From the NCBI GenBank assembly GCA_032622095.1, contig CP136067.1:41893549-41957548 (forward strand): a DNA stretch of 64,000 bases, given 5' to 3'. Below, in pieces: positions 10,041-21,161 of the stretch. Source of the stretch: Siphonodentalium dalli. Its lineage: Eukaryota; Mollusca; Scaphopoda; Gadilida; Siphonodentaliidae. The translations under genes were made by a program, and so were the position numbers. Positions within the stretch are counted from its first letter, which is position 1. Each line of letters begins with the position of its first letter. The notes below the pieces were generated by a model, which searched no databases, was not told the DNA's origin, and saw only the letters and a program-made list of their open reading frames with translations.

Positions 10041-13000
10041 AATATGTGTAGGTAGTATTGTCAATATAAGATATGTAGGTAGTATAGTCAATACAAGATG
10101 TGTAGGTAGTATAGTCAATATAAGATGTGTAGGTAGTATAGTCAATATAAGATGTGTAGGTAGTATAGTCAATACAATATGTGTAGGTAGTATAGTCAAT
10201 ATAAGATATGTAGGTAGGATAGTCAATACAATATGTGTAGGTAGTATAGTCAATATAAGATGTGTAGGTAATATAGTCAATACAAGATGTGTAGGTAGTA
10301 TAGTCAATATAAGATATGTAGTTAGGATAGTCAATACAAGATGTGTAGGTAGTATAGTCAATACAAGATGTTTAGGTAGTATAGTCAATATAAGATGTGT
10401 AGGTAGTATAGTCAATACAAGATGTGTAGGTAGGATAGTCAATACAAGATGTGTAGGTAGTATAGTCAATATAAGATGTGTAGGTAGTATAGTCAATATA
10501 AGATGTGTAGGTAGTATAGTCAATATAAGATGTGTAGGTAATATAGTCAATATAAGATGTGTAGGTAGTATAGTCAATATAAGATGTGTAGGTAGTATAG
10601 TCAATATAAGATGTGTAGGTAGTATAGTCAATATAAGATGTGTAGGTAGGATAGTCAATATAAGATGTGTAGGTAGTATAGTCAATATAAGATGTGTAGG
10701 TAGGATAGTCAATATAAGATGTGTAGGTAGTATAGTCAATATAAGATGTGTAGGTAGTATAGTCAATATCAGATGTGTAGGTAGGATAGTCAATACAAGA
10801 TGTGTAGGTAGTATAGTCAATATAAGATGTGTAGGTAGGATAGTCAATACAAGATGTGTAGGTAGTCTAGTCAATATAAGATGTGTAGGTAGTATAGTCA
10901 ATATAAGATGTGTAGGTAGTATAGTCAATATAAGATGCGTATTAGTATAGTCAATATAAGATGCGTAGGTAGTATAGTCAATACAAGATATGTAGGTAGG
11001 ATAGTCAATACAAGATATGTAGGTAGGATAGTCAATACAAGATGTGTAGGTAGTATAGTCAATACAATATGTTTAGGTAGTATAGTCAATATAAGATGTG
11101 TAGGTAGGATAGTCAATACAAGATGTGTAGGTAGGATAGTCAATACAAGATGTGTAGGTAGTATAGTCAATATAAGATGTGTAGGTAGTATAGTCAATAT
11201 AAGATGTGTAGGTAGTATAGTCAATATAAGATGTGTAGGTAATATAGTCAATACAAGATGTGTAGGTAGTATAGTCAATATAAGATGTGTAGGTAGTATA
11301 GTCAATATAAGATGTGTAGGTAGTATAGTCAATATAAGATGTGTAGGTAGTATAGTCAATATAAGATGTGTAGGTAGTATAGTCAATATAAGATGTGTAG
11401 GTAGGATAGTCAATATAAGATGTGTAGGTAGTATAGTCAATACAAGATGTGTAGGTAGTATAGTCAATATAAGATGTGTAGGTAGTATAGTCAATACAAG
11501 ATGTGTAGGTAGTATAGTCAATATATGATGTGTAGGTAGTATAGTCAATATAAGATGTGTAGGTAGTATAGTCAATATAAGATGTGTAGGTAGTATAGTC
11601 AATATAAGATGTGTAGGTAGTATAGTCAATATAAGATGTGTAGGTAGTATAGTCAATATAAGATGTGTAGGTAGTATAGTCAATATAAGATGTGTAGGTA
11701 GTATAGTCAATATAAGATGTGTAGGTAGTATAGTCAATATAAGATGTGTAGGTATTATAGTCAATACAAGATGTGTAGATAGTATAGTCAATACAAGATG
11801 TGTAGGTAGTATAGTCAATACAAGATGTGTAGGTAGTATAGTCAATATAAGATGTGTAGGTAATATAGTCAATATAAGATGTGTAGGTAGTATAGTCAAT
11901 ATAAGATGTGTAGGTAGTATAGACAATATAAGATGTGTAGGTAGTATAGTCAATATAAGATGTGTATGTAGTATAGTCAATATAAGATGTGTAGGTAGTA
12001 TAGTCAATATAAGATGTGTAGGTAGTATAGTCAATATAAGATGTGTAGGTAGTATAGTCAATACAAGATGTGTAGGTAGTATAGTCAATACAAGATGTGT
12101 AGGTAGTATAGTCAATATAAGATGTGTAGGTAGTATAGTCAATACAAGATGTGTAGGTAGTATAGTCAATATAAGATGTGTAGGTAGTATAGTCAATACA
12201 AGGTGTGTAGGTAGTATAGTCAATACAAGGTGTGTAGGTAGTATAGTCAATATAAGATGTGTAGGTAGTATAGTCAATACAAGATGTGTAGGTAGTATAG
12301 TCAATACAAGATGTGTAGGTAGTATAGTCAATATAAGATGTGTAGGTAGTATAGTCAATATAAGATGTGTAGGTAGTATAGTCAATACAAGATGTGTAGG
12401 TAGTATAGTCAATACAAGATGTGTAGGTAGTATAGTCAATACACGATGTGTAGGTAGTATAGTCAATATAAGATGTGTAGGTAGTATAGTCAATACAAGA
12501 TGTGTAGGTAGTATAGTCAATATAAGATGTGTAGGTAGTATAGTCAATATAAGATGTGTAGGTAGTATAGTCAATATAAGATGTGTAGGTAGTATAGTCA
12601 ATATAAGATGTGTAGGTAGTATAGTCAATATAAGATGTGTAGGTAGTATAGTCAATATAAGATGTGTAGGTAGTATAGTCAATATAAGATGTGTAGGTAG
12701 TATAGTCAATATAAGATGTGTAGGTAGTATAGTCAATATAAGATGTGTAGGTAGTATAGTCAATATAAGATGTGTAGGTAGTATAGTCAATATAAGATGT
12801 GTAGGTAGTATAGTCAATATAAAATGTGTAGGTAGTATAGTCAATACAAGATGTGTAGGTAGTATAGTCAATGCAAGATGTGTAGGTAGTATAGTCAATA
12901 TAAGATGTGTAGGTAGTATAGTCAATATAAGATGTGTAGGTAGTATAGTCAATATAAGATGTGTAGGTAGTATAGTCAATACAAGATGTGTAGGTAGTAT

Positions 13001-15288
13001 AATCAATACAAGATGTGTAGGTAGTATAGTCAATACAAGATGTGTAGGTAGTATAGTCAATACAAGATGTGTAGGTAGTATAGTCAATACAAGATGTGTA
13101 GGTAGTATAGTCAATACAAGATGGGTAGGTAGTATAGTCAATACAAGATGTGTAGGTAGTATAGTCAATACAAGATGTGTAGGTAGTATAGTCAATACAA
13201 GATGTGTAGGTAGTATAGTCAATACAAGATGTGTAGGTAGTATAGTCAATACAAGATGTGTAGGTAGTATAGTCAATATAAGATGTGTAGGTAGTATAGT
13301 CAATACAAGATGTGTAGGTAGTATAGTCAATACAAGATGTGTAGGTAGTATAGTCAATACAAGATGTGTAGGTAGTATAGTCAATACAAGATGTGTAGGT
13401 AGTATAGTCTATACAAGATGTGTAGGTAGTATAGTCAATACAAGATGTGTAGGTAGTATAGTCAATACAAGATGTGTAGGTAGTATAGTCAATACAAGAT
13501 GTGTAGGTAGTATAGTCAATATAAGATGTGTAGGTAGTATATATAGTCAATATAAGATGTTAGGTAGTATATATAGTCAATATAAGATGTTAGGTAGTAT
13601 ATATAGTCAATATAAGATGTGTAGGTAGTATAGTCAATATAAGATGTGTAGATAGTATAGTCAATATAAGATGTGTAGGTAGTATAGTCAATACAAGATG
13701 TGTAGGTAGTATAGTCAATACAAGATGTGTAGGTAGTATAGTCAATATAAGATGTGTAGGTAGTATAGTCAATACAAGATGTGTAGGTAGTATAGTCAAT
13801 ATAAGATGTGTAGGTAGTATAGTCAATATAAGATGTGTAGGTAGTATAGTCAATATAAGATGTGTAGGTAGTATAGTCAATATAAGATGTGTAGGTAGTA
13901 TAGTCAATATAAGATGTGTAGGTATTATAGTCAATACAAGATGTGTAGATAGTATAGTCAATACAAGATGTGTAGGTAGTATAGTCAATACAAGATGTGT
14001 AGGTAGTATAGTCAATATAAGATGTGTAGGTAATATAGTCAATATAAGATGTGTAGGTAGTATAGTCAATATAAGATGTGTAGGTAGTATAGACAATATA
14101 AGATGTGTAGGTAGTATAGTCAATATAAGATGTGTATGTAGTATAGTCAATATAAGATGTGTAGGTAGTATAGTCAATATAAGATGTGTAGGTAGTATAG
14201 TCAATATAAGATGTGTAGGTAGTATAGTCAATACAAGATGTGTAGGTAGTATAGTCAATACAAGATGTGTAGGTAGTATAGTCAATACAAGATGTGTAGG
14301 TAGTATAGTCAATATAAGATGTGTAGGTAGTATAGTCAATACAAGGTGTGTAGGTAGTATAGTCAATACAAGGTGTGTAGGTAGTATAGTCAATATAAGA
14401 TGTGTAGGTAGTATAGTCAATACAAGATGTGTAGGTAGTATAGTCAATACAAGATGTGTAGGTAGTATAGTCAATATAAGATGTGTAGGTAGTATAGTCA
14501 ATATAAGATGTGTAGGTAGTAGTCAATATAAGATGTGTAGGTAGTATAGTCAATATAAGATGTGTAGGTAGTATAGTCAATATAAGATGTGTAGGTAGTA
14601 TAGTCAATATAAGATGTGTAGGTAGTATAGTCAATATAAGATGTGTAGGTAGTATAGTCAATATAAGATGTGTAGGTAGTATAGTCAATATAAGATGTGT
14701 AGGTAGTATAGTCAATATAAGATGTGTAGGTAGTATAGTCAATATAAGATGTGTAGGTAGTATAGTCAATATAAGATGTGTAGGTAGTATAGTCAATATA
14801 AAATGTGTAGGTAGTATAGTCAATACAAGATGTGTAGGTAGTATAGTCAATACAAGATGTGTAGGTAGTATAGTCAATACAAGATGTGTAGGTAGTATAG
14901 TCAATATAAGATGTGTAGGTAGTATAGTCAATATAAGATGTGTAGGTAGTATAGTCAATACAAGATGTGTAGGTAGTATAGTCAATACAAGATGTGTAGG
15001 TAGTATAGTCAATACAAGATGTGTAGGTAGTATAGTCAATACAAGATGTGTAGGTAGTATAGTCAATACAAGATGTGTAGGTAGTATAGTCAATACAAGA
15101 TGTGTAGGTAGTATAGTCAATATAAGATGTGTAGGTAGTATAGTCAATACAAGATGTGTAGGTAGTATAGTCAATACAAGATGTGTAGGTAGTATAGTCA
15201 ATACAAGATGTGTAGGTAGTATAGTCAATACAAGATGTGTAGGTAGTATAGTCAATACAATATGTGTAGGTAGGATATATAGTCAATA
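10041..15288. repeat. 27-bp minisatellite array, about 194 units
   Basis: The unit contains GTAGGTAGTATAGTCAATA followed by YAAGATGT. The 27-bp period divides by three, so reading frames stay open for hundreds of codons on both strands, giving false proteins of the RCVGSIVNI, ILPTHLVLT and TTYTSCIDY types. Units vary mainly at T/C in 'AATAYAAG', at G/T in 'TAGKATAG', and in rare private changes. Irregular units with an extra 'TATA' lie at about 13540-13615. A block with several private variants recurs 2170 bp further on (for example the TATTATAG units at 11751 and 13921), showing a large internal duplication. Confidence 0.97.
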
Positions 15289-16012
15289 TCTTGGTTAAGC
15301 CCCTCGTTAAGTGGTTCATCTAATTTTCCATGATTCTGGTGGATTCAGTTGAACTAATATTACACCGGTGGGACAAACGTATACCGTTAATATTTCTAAA
15401 AATTTCCATTTTCGCGCATTTGGCTAATCTGAACGAATGAAAAATAAGCCATTATGACCTATATTATGTTTACAAAACATCAGATATATATAAATAATGA
15501 CGCTTTTGGTTGTTACAAACTGACCATAATCGAAACTACTATTCCTGATGTTTTGCAAACAGTTGAGCAGCCATGATTAAAGTATTTTTATACTATATAT
15601 CCATGAATGTTTCATGCAGGCACAGGCTTTTGCGCAAATCGCTGCTATTAGCCAAACATCGCAAACTGACAACTTTGGAAAACATAACGCTACATAATTT
15701 TGTTTGCCATACTAAAACATCAGAAGGACCAACAAGCATCACATAATACCGCACAACTACTTACCGAGGGTGGTTACAGCATGACCTCTGTGCTATGCGG
15801 AATATCGGAAATCTACATACAGATATGCATGAATATACTGTTACCCCACAACAATCCTACAATTCGATAGTATATTCTAGTTATTCTCGATTAATTATTT
15901 TCAACACAAATTAGAATTGGAGCCAAACTTGTTGTTTGAGAGTATAATTTAAGCTTTATGTTTTGTTTAGTTGTTCAGTGTATGTGAAAATAACACATTA
16001 TAATTGTTTCAC
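15289..16012. other. Intronic stretch without visible features
   Basis: AT-rich sequence between the minisatellite and the EGF exon. No repeat, exon or RNA signature was noted. Confidence 0.5.
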
Positions 16013-16199
16013 CTTTGACACATGTCCCATTCCCAGAACAGTCATTGTCGCACAACCCCCCTAGTATTTCATCGAGAAGGCTCTGTCCAGGCGTCGTTGT
16101 ATTTGGCTCCATCAGGGTTTGGTTCTTGTTCACAATATGGGAACATTCGCTTTTGAAGGAGTTTTTGTGGACGTCGGTCCACGACGTATCACCCGAAAG
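16013..16199 (-). CDS. VWDE: VWDE-like exon: pre-EGF helix and first half of EGF
   Basis: 187 bp, entering in phase 0 after TTATTAG and leaving in phase 1 at AAAG/GTGAAA. It begins LSGDTSWTDVHKNSF, matching the alanine/helix region ahead of the first EGF in VWDE. It ends LCDNDCSGNGTCVK, the opening cysteines of an EGF module completed by the exon at 5931. Phase and content agree with both neighbours. Confidence 0.9.
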
Positions 16200-16443
16200 C
16201 TAATAAACACAAAAATACATAATGAGACAGTGCGCCCAATGTGCTTTATAGAACATATTTACTATTGAATTTGCAACAACTAGGTGGGAGCTATCACATA
16301 ACTAATGAACCAATATAAAGAGCGTTTATTTTCAACTCGCATGGAACCCAATGACTGTTAGTGCTTTATATAGCATGCATAAGTATACATGTCTTACTTG
16401 CGCGAAATTAACTTAGTGTCATTGGCATCCCCCATTTACTCAC

Positions 16444-16514
16444 ATATGTGGGTCATATACAAAGCCTTTGAAGGAGTTCGTGTGGACGTCGGTCCAAGAC
16501 GTATCGCCCGCAAG
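16444..16514 (-). pseudogene. Truncated duplicate of the 16199 exon
   Basis: About 120 bp here (16465-16585) duplicates 16150-16275, including the intronic acceptor side. The first codons read LAGDTSWTDVHTNSFK, nearly identical to the functional exon 0.3 kb away. The copy then diverges to GFVYDPHM and a TGA. A perfect GTGAGT donor occurs at 16443, giving a 71-bp exon of phase 0 to 2, which fits neither next exon. It is therefore either a dead tandem exon duplicate or an exon whose inclusion would shift the frame. Confidence 0.7.
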
Positions 16515-16899
16515 CTCATAAACATAAAAATATATAATGAGAAAGTGCGCCAAAAGTGTTTTGTAGAACGAATTTACTATTGGATTGGTATGGAATACTG
16601 TTAGCGTCAACCTACAATGGGGTGAGGAATATGGAACTCGCCAATTAAAAGAGGAAACCACTGAAAGCCCTTTACACTAACATTTTACCCTTGGTATACT
16701 AATACTCATTGCCGAGTAGTTCCCGTTTATGTCTTGTTTATATCAGACAATAAGTTCAACAACTCTATTGCTCTTGTATAATCTTTCTTTTTGCATCTGT
16801 ATTATTTACCTCTCTCTCTATAATTAACATCTAACACATGGTACACGCATCGCTACACCAGATACGTGCAAATAAATAGTCCAAGAAACATAAATTTAC

Positions 16900-17049
16900 C
16901 TGTACGTCCAGCGCACAATTATCTATAGCATCTACGGTATCGATTTGAGCATGTTCTCCGCACATAGATACCGCACTTGCAAATTTTGCAAACGCTTCCT
17001 CGCAATGCGCGCGAGCAGTAGTTTCGTTCCAGTTCCCCCATGTCGGCTC
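16900..17049 (-). CDS. VWDE: VWDE-like exon: post-vWD Cys/helix region
   Basis: 150 bp (50 codons), phase 0 to 0, with acceptor TTCTGATTCAG and donor CAG/GTAAAT. The product starts EPTWGNWNETTARAHCEEAF and ends IDNCALDVQ, matching the VWDE segment with a W..E.A..YC...L motif and an IENC.LD motif. It lies in correct order between 18288 and 16199. Confidence 0.9.
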
Positions 17050-17458
17050 CTGAATCAGAAGGACCATTAATACAACTGTTAGCTCGTTTAGATAGTTGAG
17101 AAATAATAATTGTTTGAAGGCCCACATAATTTTCGAGTCACCGATTATTTTCTTTTTATAGTGACTTGGTATACGGTTTTAATAACAATATATGCCATAA
17201 AAAATCATAGAAAGATCCCTCCCCCGTTTTTGGTTCCCAGAATGCAACATAATTCAAACTAAATATGTATTTTCAATGGAAGAGGAATAACTCTATCTTT
17301 AAGATACAGAGATATTTCCCCTCCATTAAACATCATACATTTTTTTACTATAATATAGATGACAAAACATGTCGGTAACTCAACACAAACAACATGTTCA
17401 CAGTTGATTACAACGGATAAGTTTTGTTTAATGTTTAATGTTTTGTAGCTTCCTCTCA

Positions 17459-17790
17459 GTATATAATATGGCATACATTTTATATATGTGATCTGGGGGT
17501 TCGATGGTATATAATATGGCATACATTTTATATATGTGATCTGGGGGTTCGATGGTATATAATATGGCATACATTTTATATATGTGATCTGGGGGTTCGA
17601 TGGTATATAATATGGCATACATTTTATGTATGTGATCTGGGGGTTCATGGTATATAATATGGCATACATTTTATGTATGTGATCTGGGGGTTCATGGTAT
17701 ATAATATGCCATACATTTTATATATGTGATCTGGGGGTTCGATGGTATATAATATGGCATACATTTTATATATGTGATCTGGGGGTTCGA
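17459..17790. repeat. 48-bp tandem repeat, about 7 units
   Basis: The unit contains TATAATATGGCATACATTTT and GATCTGGGGGTTCGATGG. Two units lack 'GA' in the TTCGATGG part, so the period drops to 46-47 bp there. It lies in the intron between the exons at 18288 and 17049. The minus-strand ORF across it (repeating PPDHIYKMYAILYT) is a by-product of the period. Confidence 0.95.
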
Positions 17791-18014
17791 AAATTAAGTG
17801 GGCCTTTAAATGGAACGGAACGCAGAAGAAAGGCTTGAAATACGATATGGATTATCATGAAACGGGCATAGAAATTTGAACCCAAATAATTGAGTTAAGT
17901 TCCAAACGTTTGATATACATGTAGAATGTTTTTAAAATGTTAATTCCGTATGAACTAACCTACCGAAAAAAGAAACGTTTTTTTTTGCGGGCAGATTGAT
18001 GAAATTTCACATAC

Positions 18015-18288
18015 ATGTACGGTTTCGTTGTAGTCTTCGTATGTATCCATTGGTTCATATTCTATGACGTCATCATTTAAGGGAGTGGCTTCACGTCTGA
18101 ATCTGTTGTTTCCACAAGTACCAGAAGCCGCATACTGGGCAACATTGGCATCTGCTGTACACAACACGTCACTTGAGTGCCGATTACAGCTTAAAGTGTT
18201 GGTCTGTGGATTAGCACATTTGCACCATGTCCCGGGTTGGCTGTTTTCCAGTTGCACATTCTCGGCGAAGTAGCTGTTCTTCGTTTCT
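18015..18288 (-). CDS. VWDE: VWDE-like exon: end of vWD and post-vWD linker with RFRR site
   Basis: 274 bp. Acceptor CCCATTTTCACAG; the first base completes an Arg codon with AG from the exon at 21161 (phase 2). The donor is most likely GTATGT at 18014 (phase 0); GTACAT six bases earlier is also in phase. The product begins ETKNSYFAENVQLENS and then runs through a Cys-rich stretch (WCKC, LSC, VLC, GTC). An NRFRREA sequence (codons at 18093-18104) fits a furin-type R-X-R-R cleavage site, and an acidic tail (DDVIEYEPMDTYEDYNE) follows it. Content and position match the segment directly after vWD in VWDE. Confidence 0.88.
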
Positions 18289-19249
18289 CTGTGAAAATGG
18301 GTTAAGGGTTTGGATTGAAACAACTATCTGAACACAATCTACTTGCACCTAAAACGCATTTGACGCCTACATACATTAGTTTAATATAGACAATTTTAGC
18401 GTCTATGGCAACCATATTTATGTTTTGACAAATGCCAACCACTGTATATATTTACTAACTGTTTTTGACATCTAGTCGCCAACACCAGTATAATACTGAC
18501 ACTACACATATATTCATACGTGTACATATATCGCCTATGACTTTGTTTATGGCGCGCCTCTCACAATATTTCACCGATATATCGAAAACACACAATAAAG
18601 CAAGTTAACCCTCAAATGTTGGTTGAATTAACTATTGGTTGAGTTTCTACTGACGAACGATAATTCGACATTTGCATGAACCTGGACATAATTTTACAAA
18701 ATTGTTCACATTAGCTCTAGATTGCACGAGAATATTTCGCATGTGATCTTACTAGTAATTACATATGGGTAGCTTAAGACATATTGAATATATTCCTTGG
18801 TGGTTGTCTTATTTCTAACGGATTGCACCCAAGACAGATTATTAGTGTGTATACATTTCTCCTGCTATATATGCAAACATGTTTCGTCCCAACAACACTG
18901 AAAGTAATTGATACTCTAAAGTGGCACATATAATGGGTAAACTTCTAGTTGTACAATAATCCAATTGCTGGACATAAACTTAATCCAAGACACATGTATG
19001 TCACTGAGTATGAGCTGTCGAAACTTCAAAGTCATTAGCAGACAGTGGTAGTTACGAAACAAGGCACACGGATACTTCCTTATTTCAAGAAACTACTATA
19101 TACTACAGCTGGTGTACATACAACAGCATGTCCAATGGCGTATATGGAAGTTTCAGTTATGGTTATTATTCGGAAATGCCGATTAACACCAACAGTGTAT
19201 ATTAATAGTCGGATTATGACACTCTATCAAGACTAACTTCCAATTTGAA
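18289..19249. other. Intronic stretch without visible features
   Basis: Unique-looking AT-rich sequence. A plus-strand ORF at 19045-19236 has no recognisable features and runs toward the 61-bp satellite. Confidence 0.5.
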
Positions 19250-20899
19250 CAGTATATCACAATAGACTGATACTGAATCGATACTTGACATCTCCGTGCA
19301 TGGCTGTGCATAGAATATCACAATATACTGATACTGAATCCAGACTTCAATACTCCGCACGAGGCTGTGAATAGAATATCACAATATACTGATACTGAAT
19401 CCAGACTTCAATACTCCGCACGAGGCTGTGAATAGGAAATCACAATAGACTGATACTGAATCCAGACTTCAATACTCCGCACGAGGCTGTGAATAGGAAA
19501 TCACAATAGACTGATACTGAATCCAGACTTCAATACTCCGCACGAGGCTGTGAATAGGAAATCACAATAGACTGATACTGAATCGAGACTTCAATACTCC
19601 GCTCGAGGCTGTGAATAGGAAATCACAATAGACTGATACTGAATCCAGACTTCAATACTCCGCACGAGGCTGTGAATAGGAAATCACAATAGACTGATAC
19701 TGAATCGAGACTTCAATACTCCGCACGAGGCTGTGAATAGGAAATCACAATAGACTGATACTGAATCCAGACTTCAATACTCCGCACGAGGCTGTGAATA
19801 GGAAATCACAATAGACTGATACTGAATCCAGACTTCAATACTCCGCACGAGGCTGTGAATAGGAAATCACAATAGACTGATACTGAATCCAGACTTCAAT
19901 ACTCCGCACGAGGCTGTGAATAGGAAATCACAATAGACTGATACTGAATCCAGACTTCAATACTCCGCACGAGGCTGTGAATAGGAAATCACAATATACT
20001 GATACTGAATCCAGACTTCAATACCCCGCACGAGGCTGTGAATAGGAAATCACAATAGACTGATACTGAATCCAGACTTCAATACTCCGCACGAGGCTGT
20101 GAATAGGAAATCACAATAGACTGATACTGAATCCAGACTTCAATACTCCGCACGAGGCTGTGAATAGGAAATCACAATATACTGATACTGAATCCAGACT
20201 TCAATACTCCGCACGAGGCTGTGAATAGGAAATCACAATAGACTGATACTGAATCCAGACTTCAATACTCCGCACGAGGCTGTGAATGGGAAATCACAAT
20301 AGACTGATACTGAATCCAGACTTCAATACTCCGCACGAGGCTGTGAATCGGAAATCACAATAGACTGATACTGAATCCAGACTTCAATACTCCGCACGAG
20401 GCTGTGAATAGGAAATCACAATAGACTGATACTGAATCCATACTTCAATACTCCGCACGAGGCTGTGAATAGGAAATCACAATAGACTGATACTGAATCC
20501 AGACTTCAATACTCCGCACGAGGCTGTGAATAGGAAATCACAATAGACTGATACTGAATCCAGACTTCAATACTCCGCACGAGGCTGTGAATAGGAAATC
20601 ACAATATACTGATACTGAATCCAGATTTCAATACTCCGCACGAGGCTGTGAATAGGAAATCACAATATACTGATACTGAATCCAGACTTCAATACTCCGC
20701 ACGAGGCTGTGAATAGGAAATCACAATAGACTGATACTGAATCCAGACTTCAATACTCCGCACGAGGCTGTGAATAGGAAATCACAATAGACTGATACTG
20801 AATCCAGACTTCAATACTCCGCACGAGGCTGTGAATAGGAAATCACAATATACTGATACTGAATCCAGACTTCACTTCTCCGCGCATGGCTGTGAATAG
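19250..20899. repeat. 61-bp satellite array, about 27 units
   Basis: The unit contains AATCCAGACTTCAATACTCC and GCACGAGGCTGTGAATAGG. Internal units are nearly identical, with occasional GACTG/TACTG, CCAGA/CGAGA and single private changes. The first and last units are the most diverged (GCATGGCTGTG). Units abut directly with no unique spacers, so this is a satellite and not a CRISPR array. It ends about 75 bp from the splice donor of the vWD exon at 20974. Confidence 0.97.
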
Positions 20900-20973
20900 C
20901 TATATTTATCTGTAATCTGTTTTCGTATCATACACAATGGTTGGAAAACATAACTGTCTATCTATATATCTAC

Positions 20974-21161
20974 CTAAATTGTTTTCCATAGATTTTCCCT
21001 GCTTGATTATACCACCCTCCCAGATAGTGTTCCCTGGTACCATTAAAGTTTCCGCAAAGCCCTTCAACCTTTCCCCTATCACCAATGGTCGGGTATATAT
21101 GAACATAGTTTATTATCCTCATCATGTAGAACTTAACAACAACTCCTGTAGATAGCGTAAC
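20974..21161 (-). CDS. VWDE: VWDE-like exon: vWD C-terminal half (GLCGNFNG)
   Basis: 188 bp, phase 0 to 2, with acceptor TTCTTATCCATAG and donor TTTAG/GTAGAT. The product starts VTLSTGVVVKFYMM, passes NYVHIYPTIGDRGKVE and contains the hallmark GLCGNFNG, then REHYLGGWYNQAGKIYG. GLCGN is the conserved vWD motif. The phase fits both neighbours exactly. The frame used here is not the longest local ORF, but it is the only one continuing the domain. Confidence 0.92.

Larger units (their letters stand above)
5932..16012 (-). other. 10-kb intron of the VWDE-like gene, within the EGF module
   Basis: This interval separates the two halves of one EGF repeat. Its contents are a possible SINE and foldback (6.2-6.7 kb), an unassigned secreted-type ORF (8.4 kb), a poly-G tract, a piggyBac-like MITE and the 27-bp minisatellite. 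No further VWDE exon was found on the minus strand, which agrees with the direct phase match (1 to 1) across it. Confidence 0.7.

Noticed and set aside
10018-15319. Very long ORFs on both strands (up to about 825 codons)
   Set aside because: They are by-products of the stop-free 27-bp minisatellite; all have the same 9-residue period in every open frame.
17259-17669. Minus-strand ORF across the 48-bp repeat
   Set aside because: A repetitive 16-residue period caused by the tandem repeat; the host gene's exons bypass it.
19250-20899. CRISPR-like regular repeat spacing
   Set aside because: Units abut with no variable spacers, the unit is 61 bp and the context is eukaryotic; it is a satellite.
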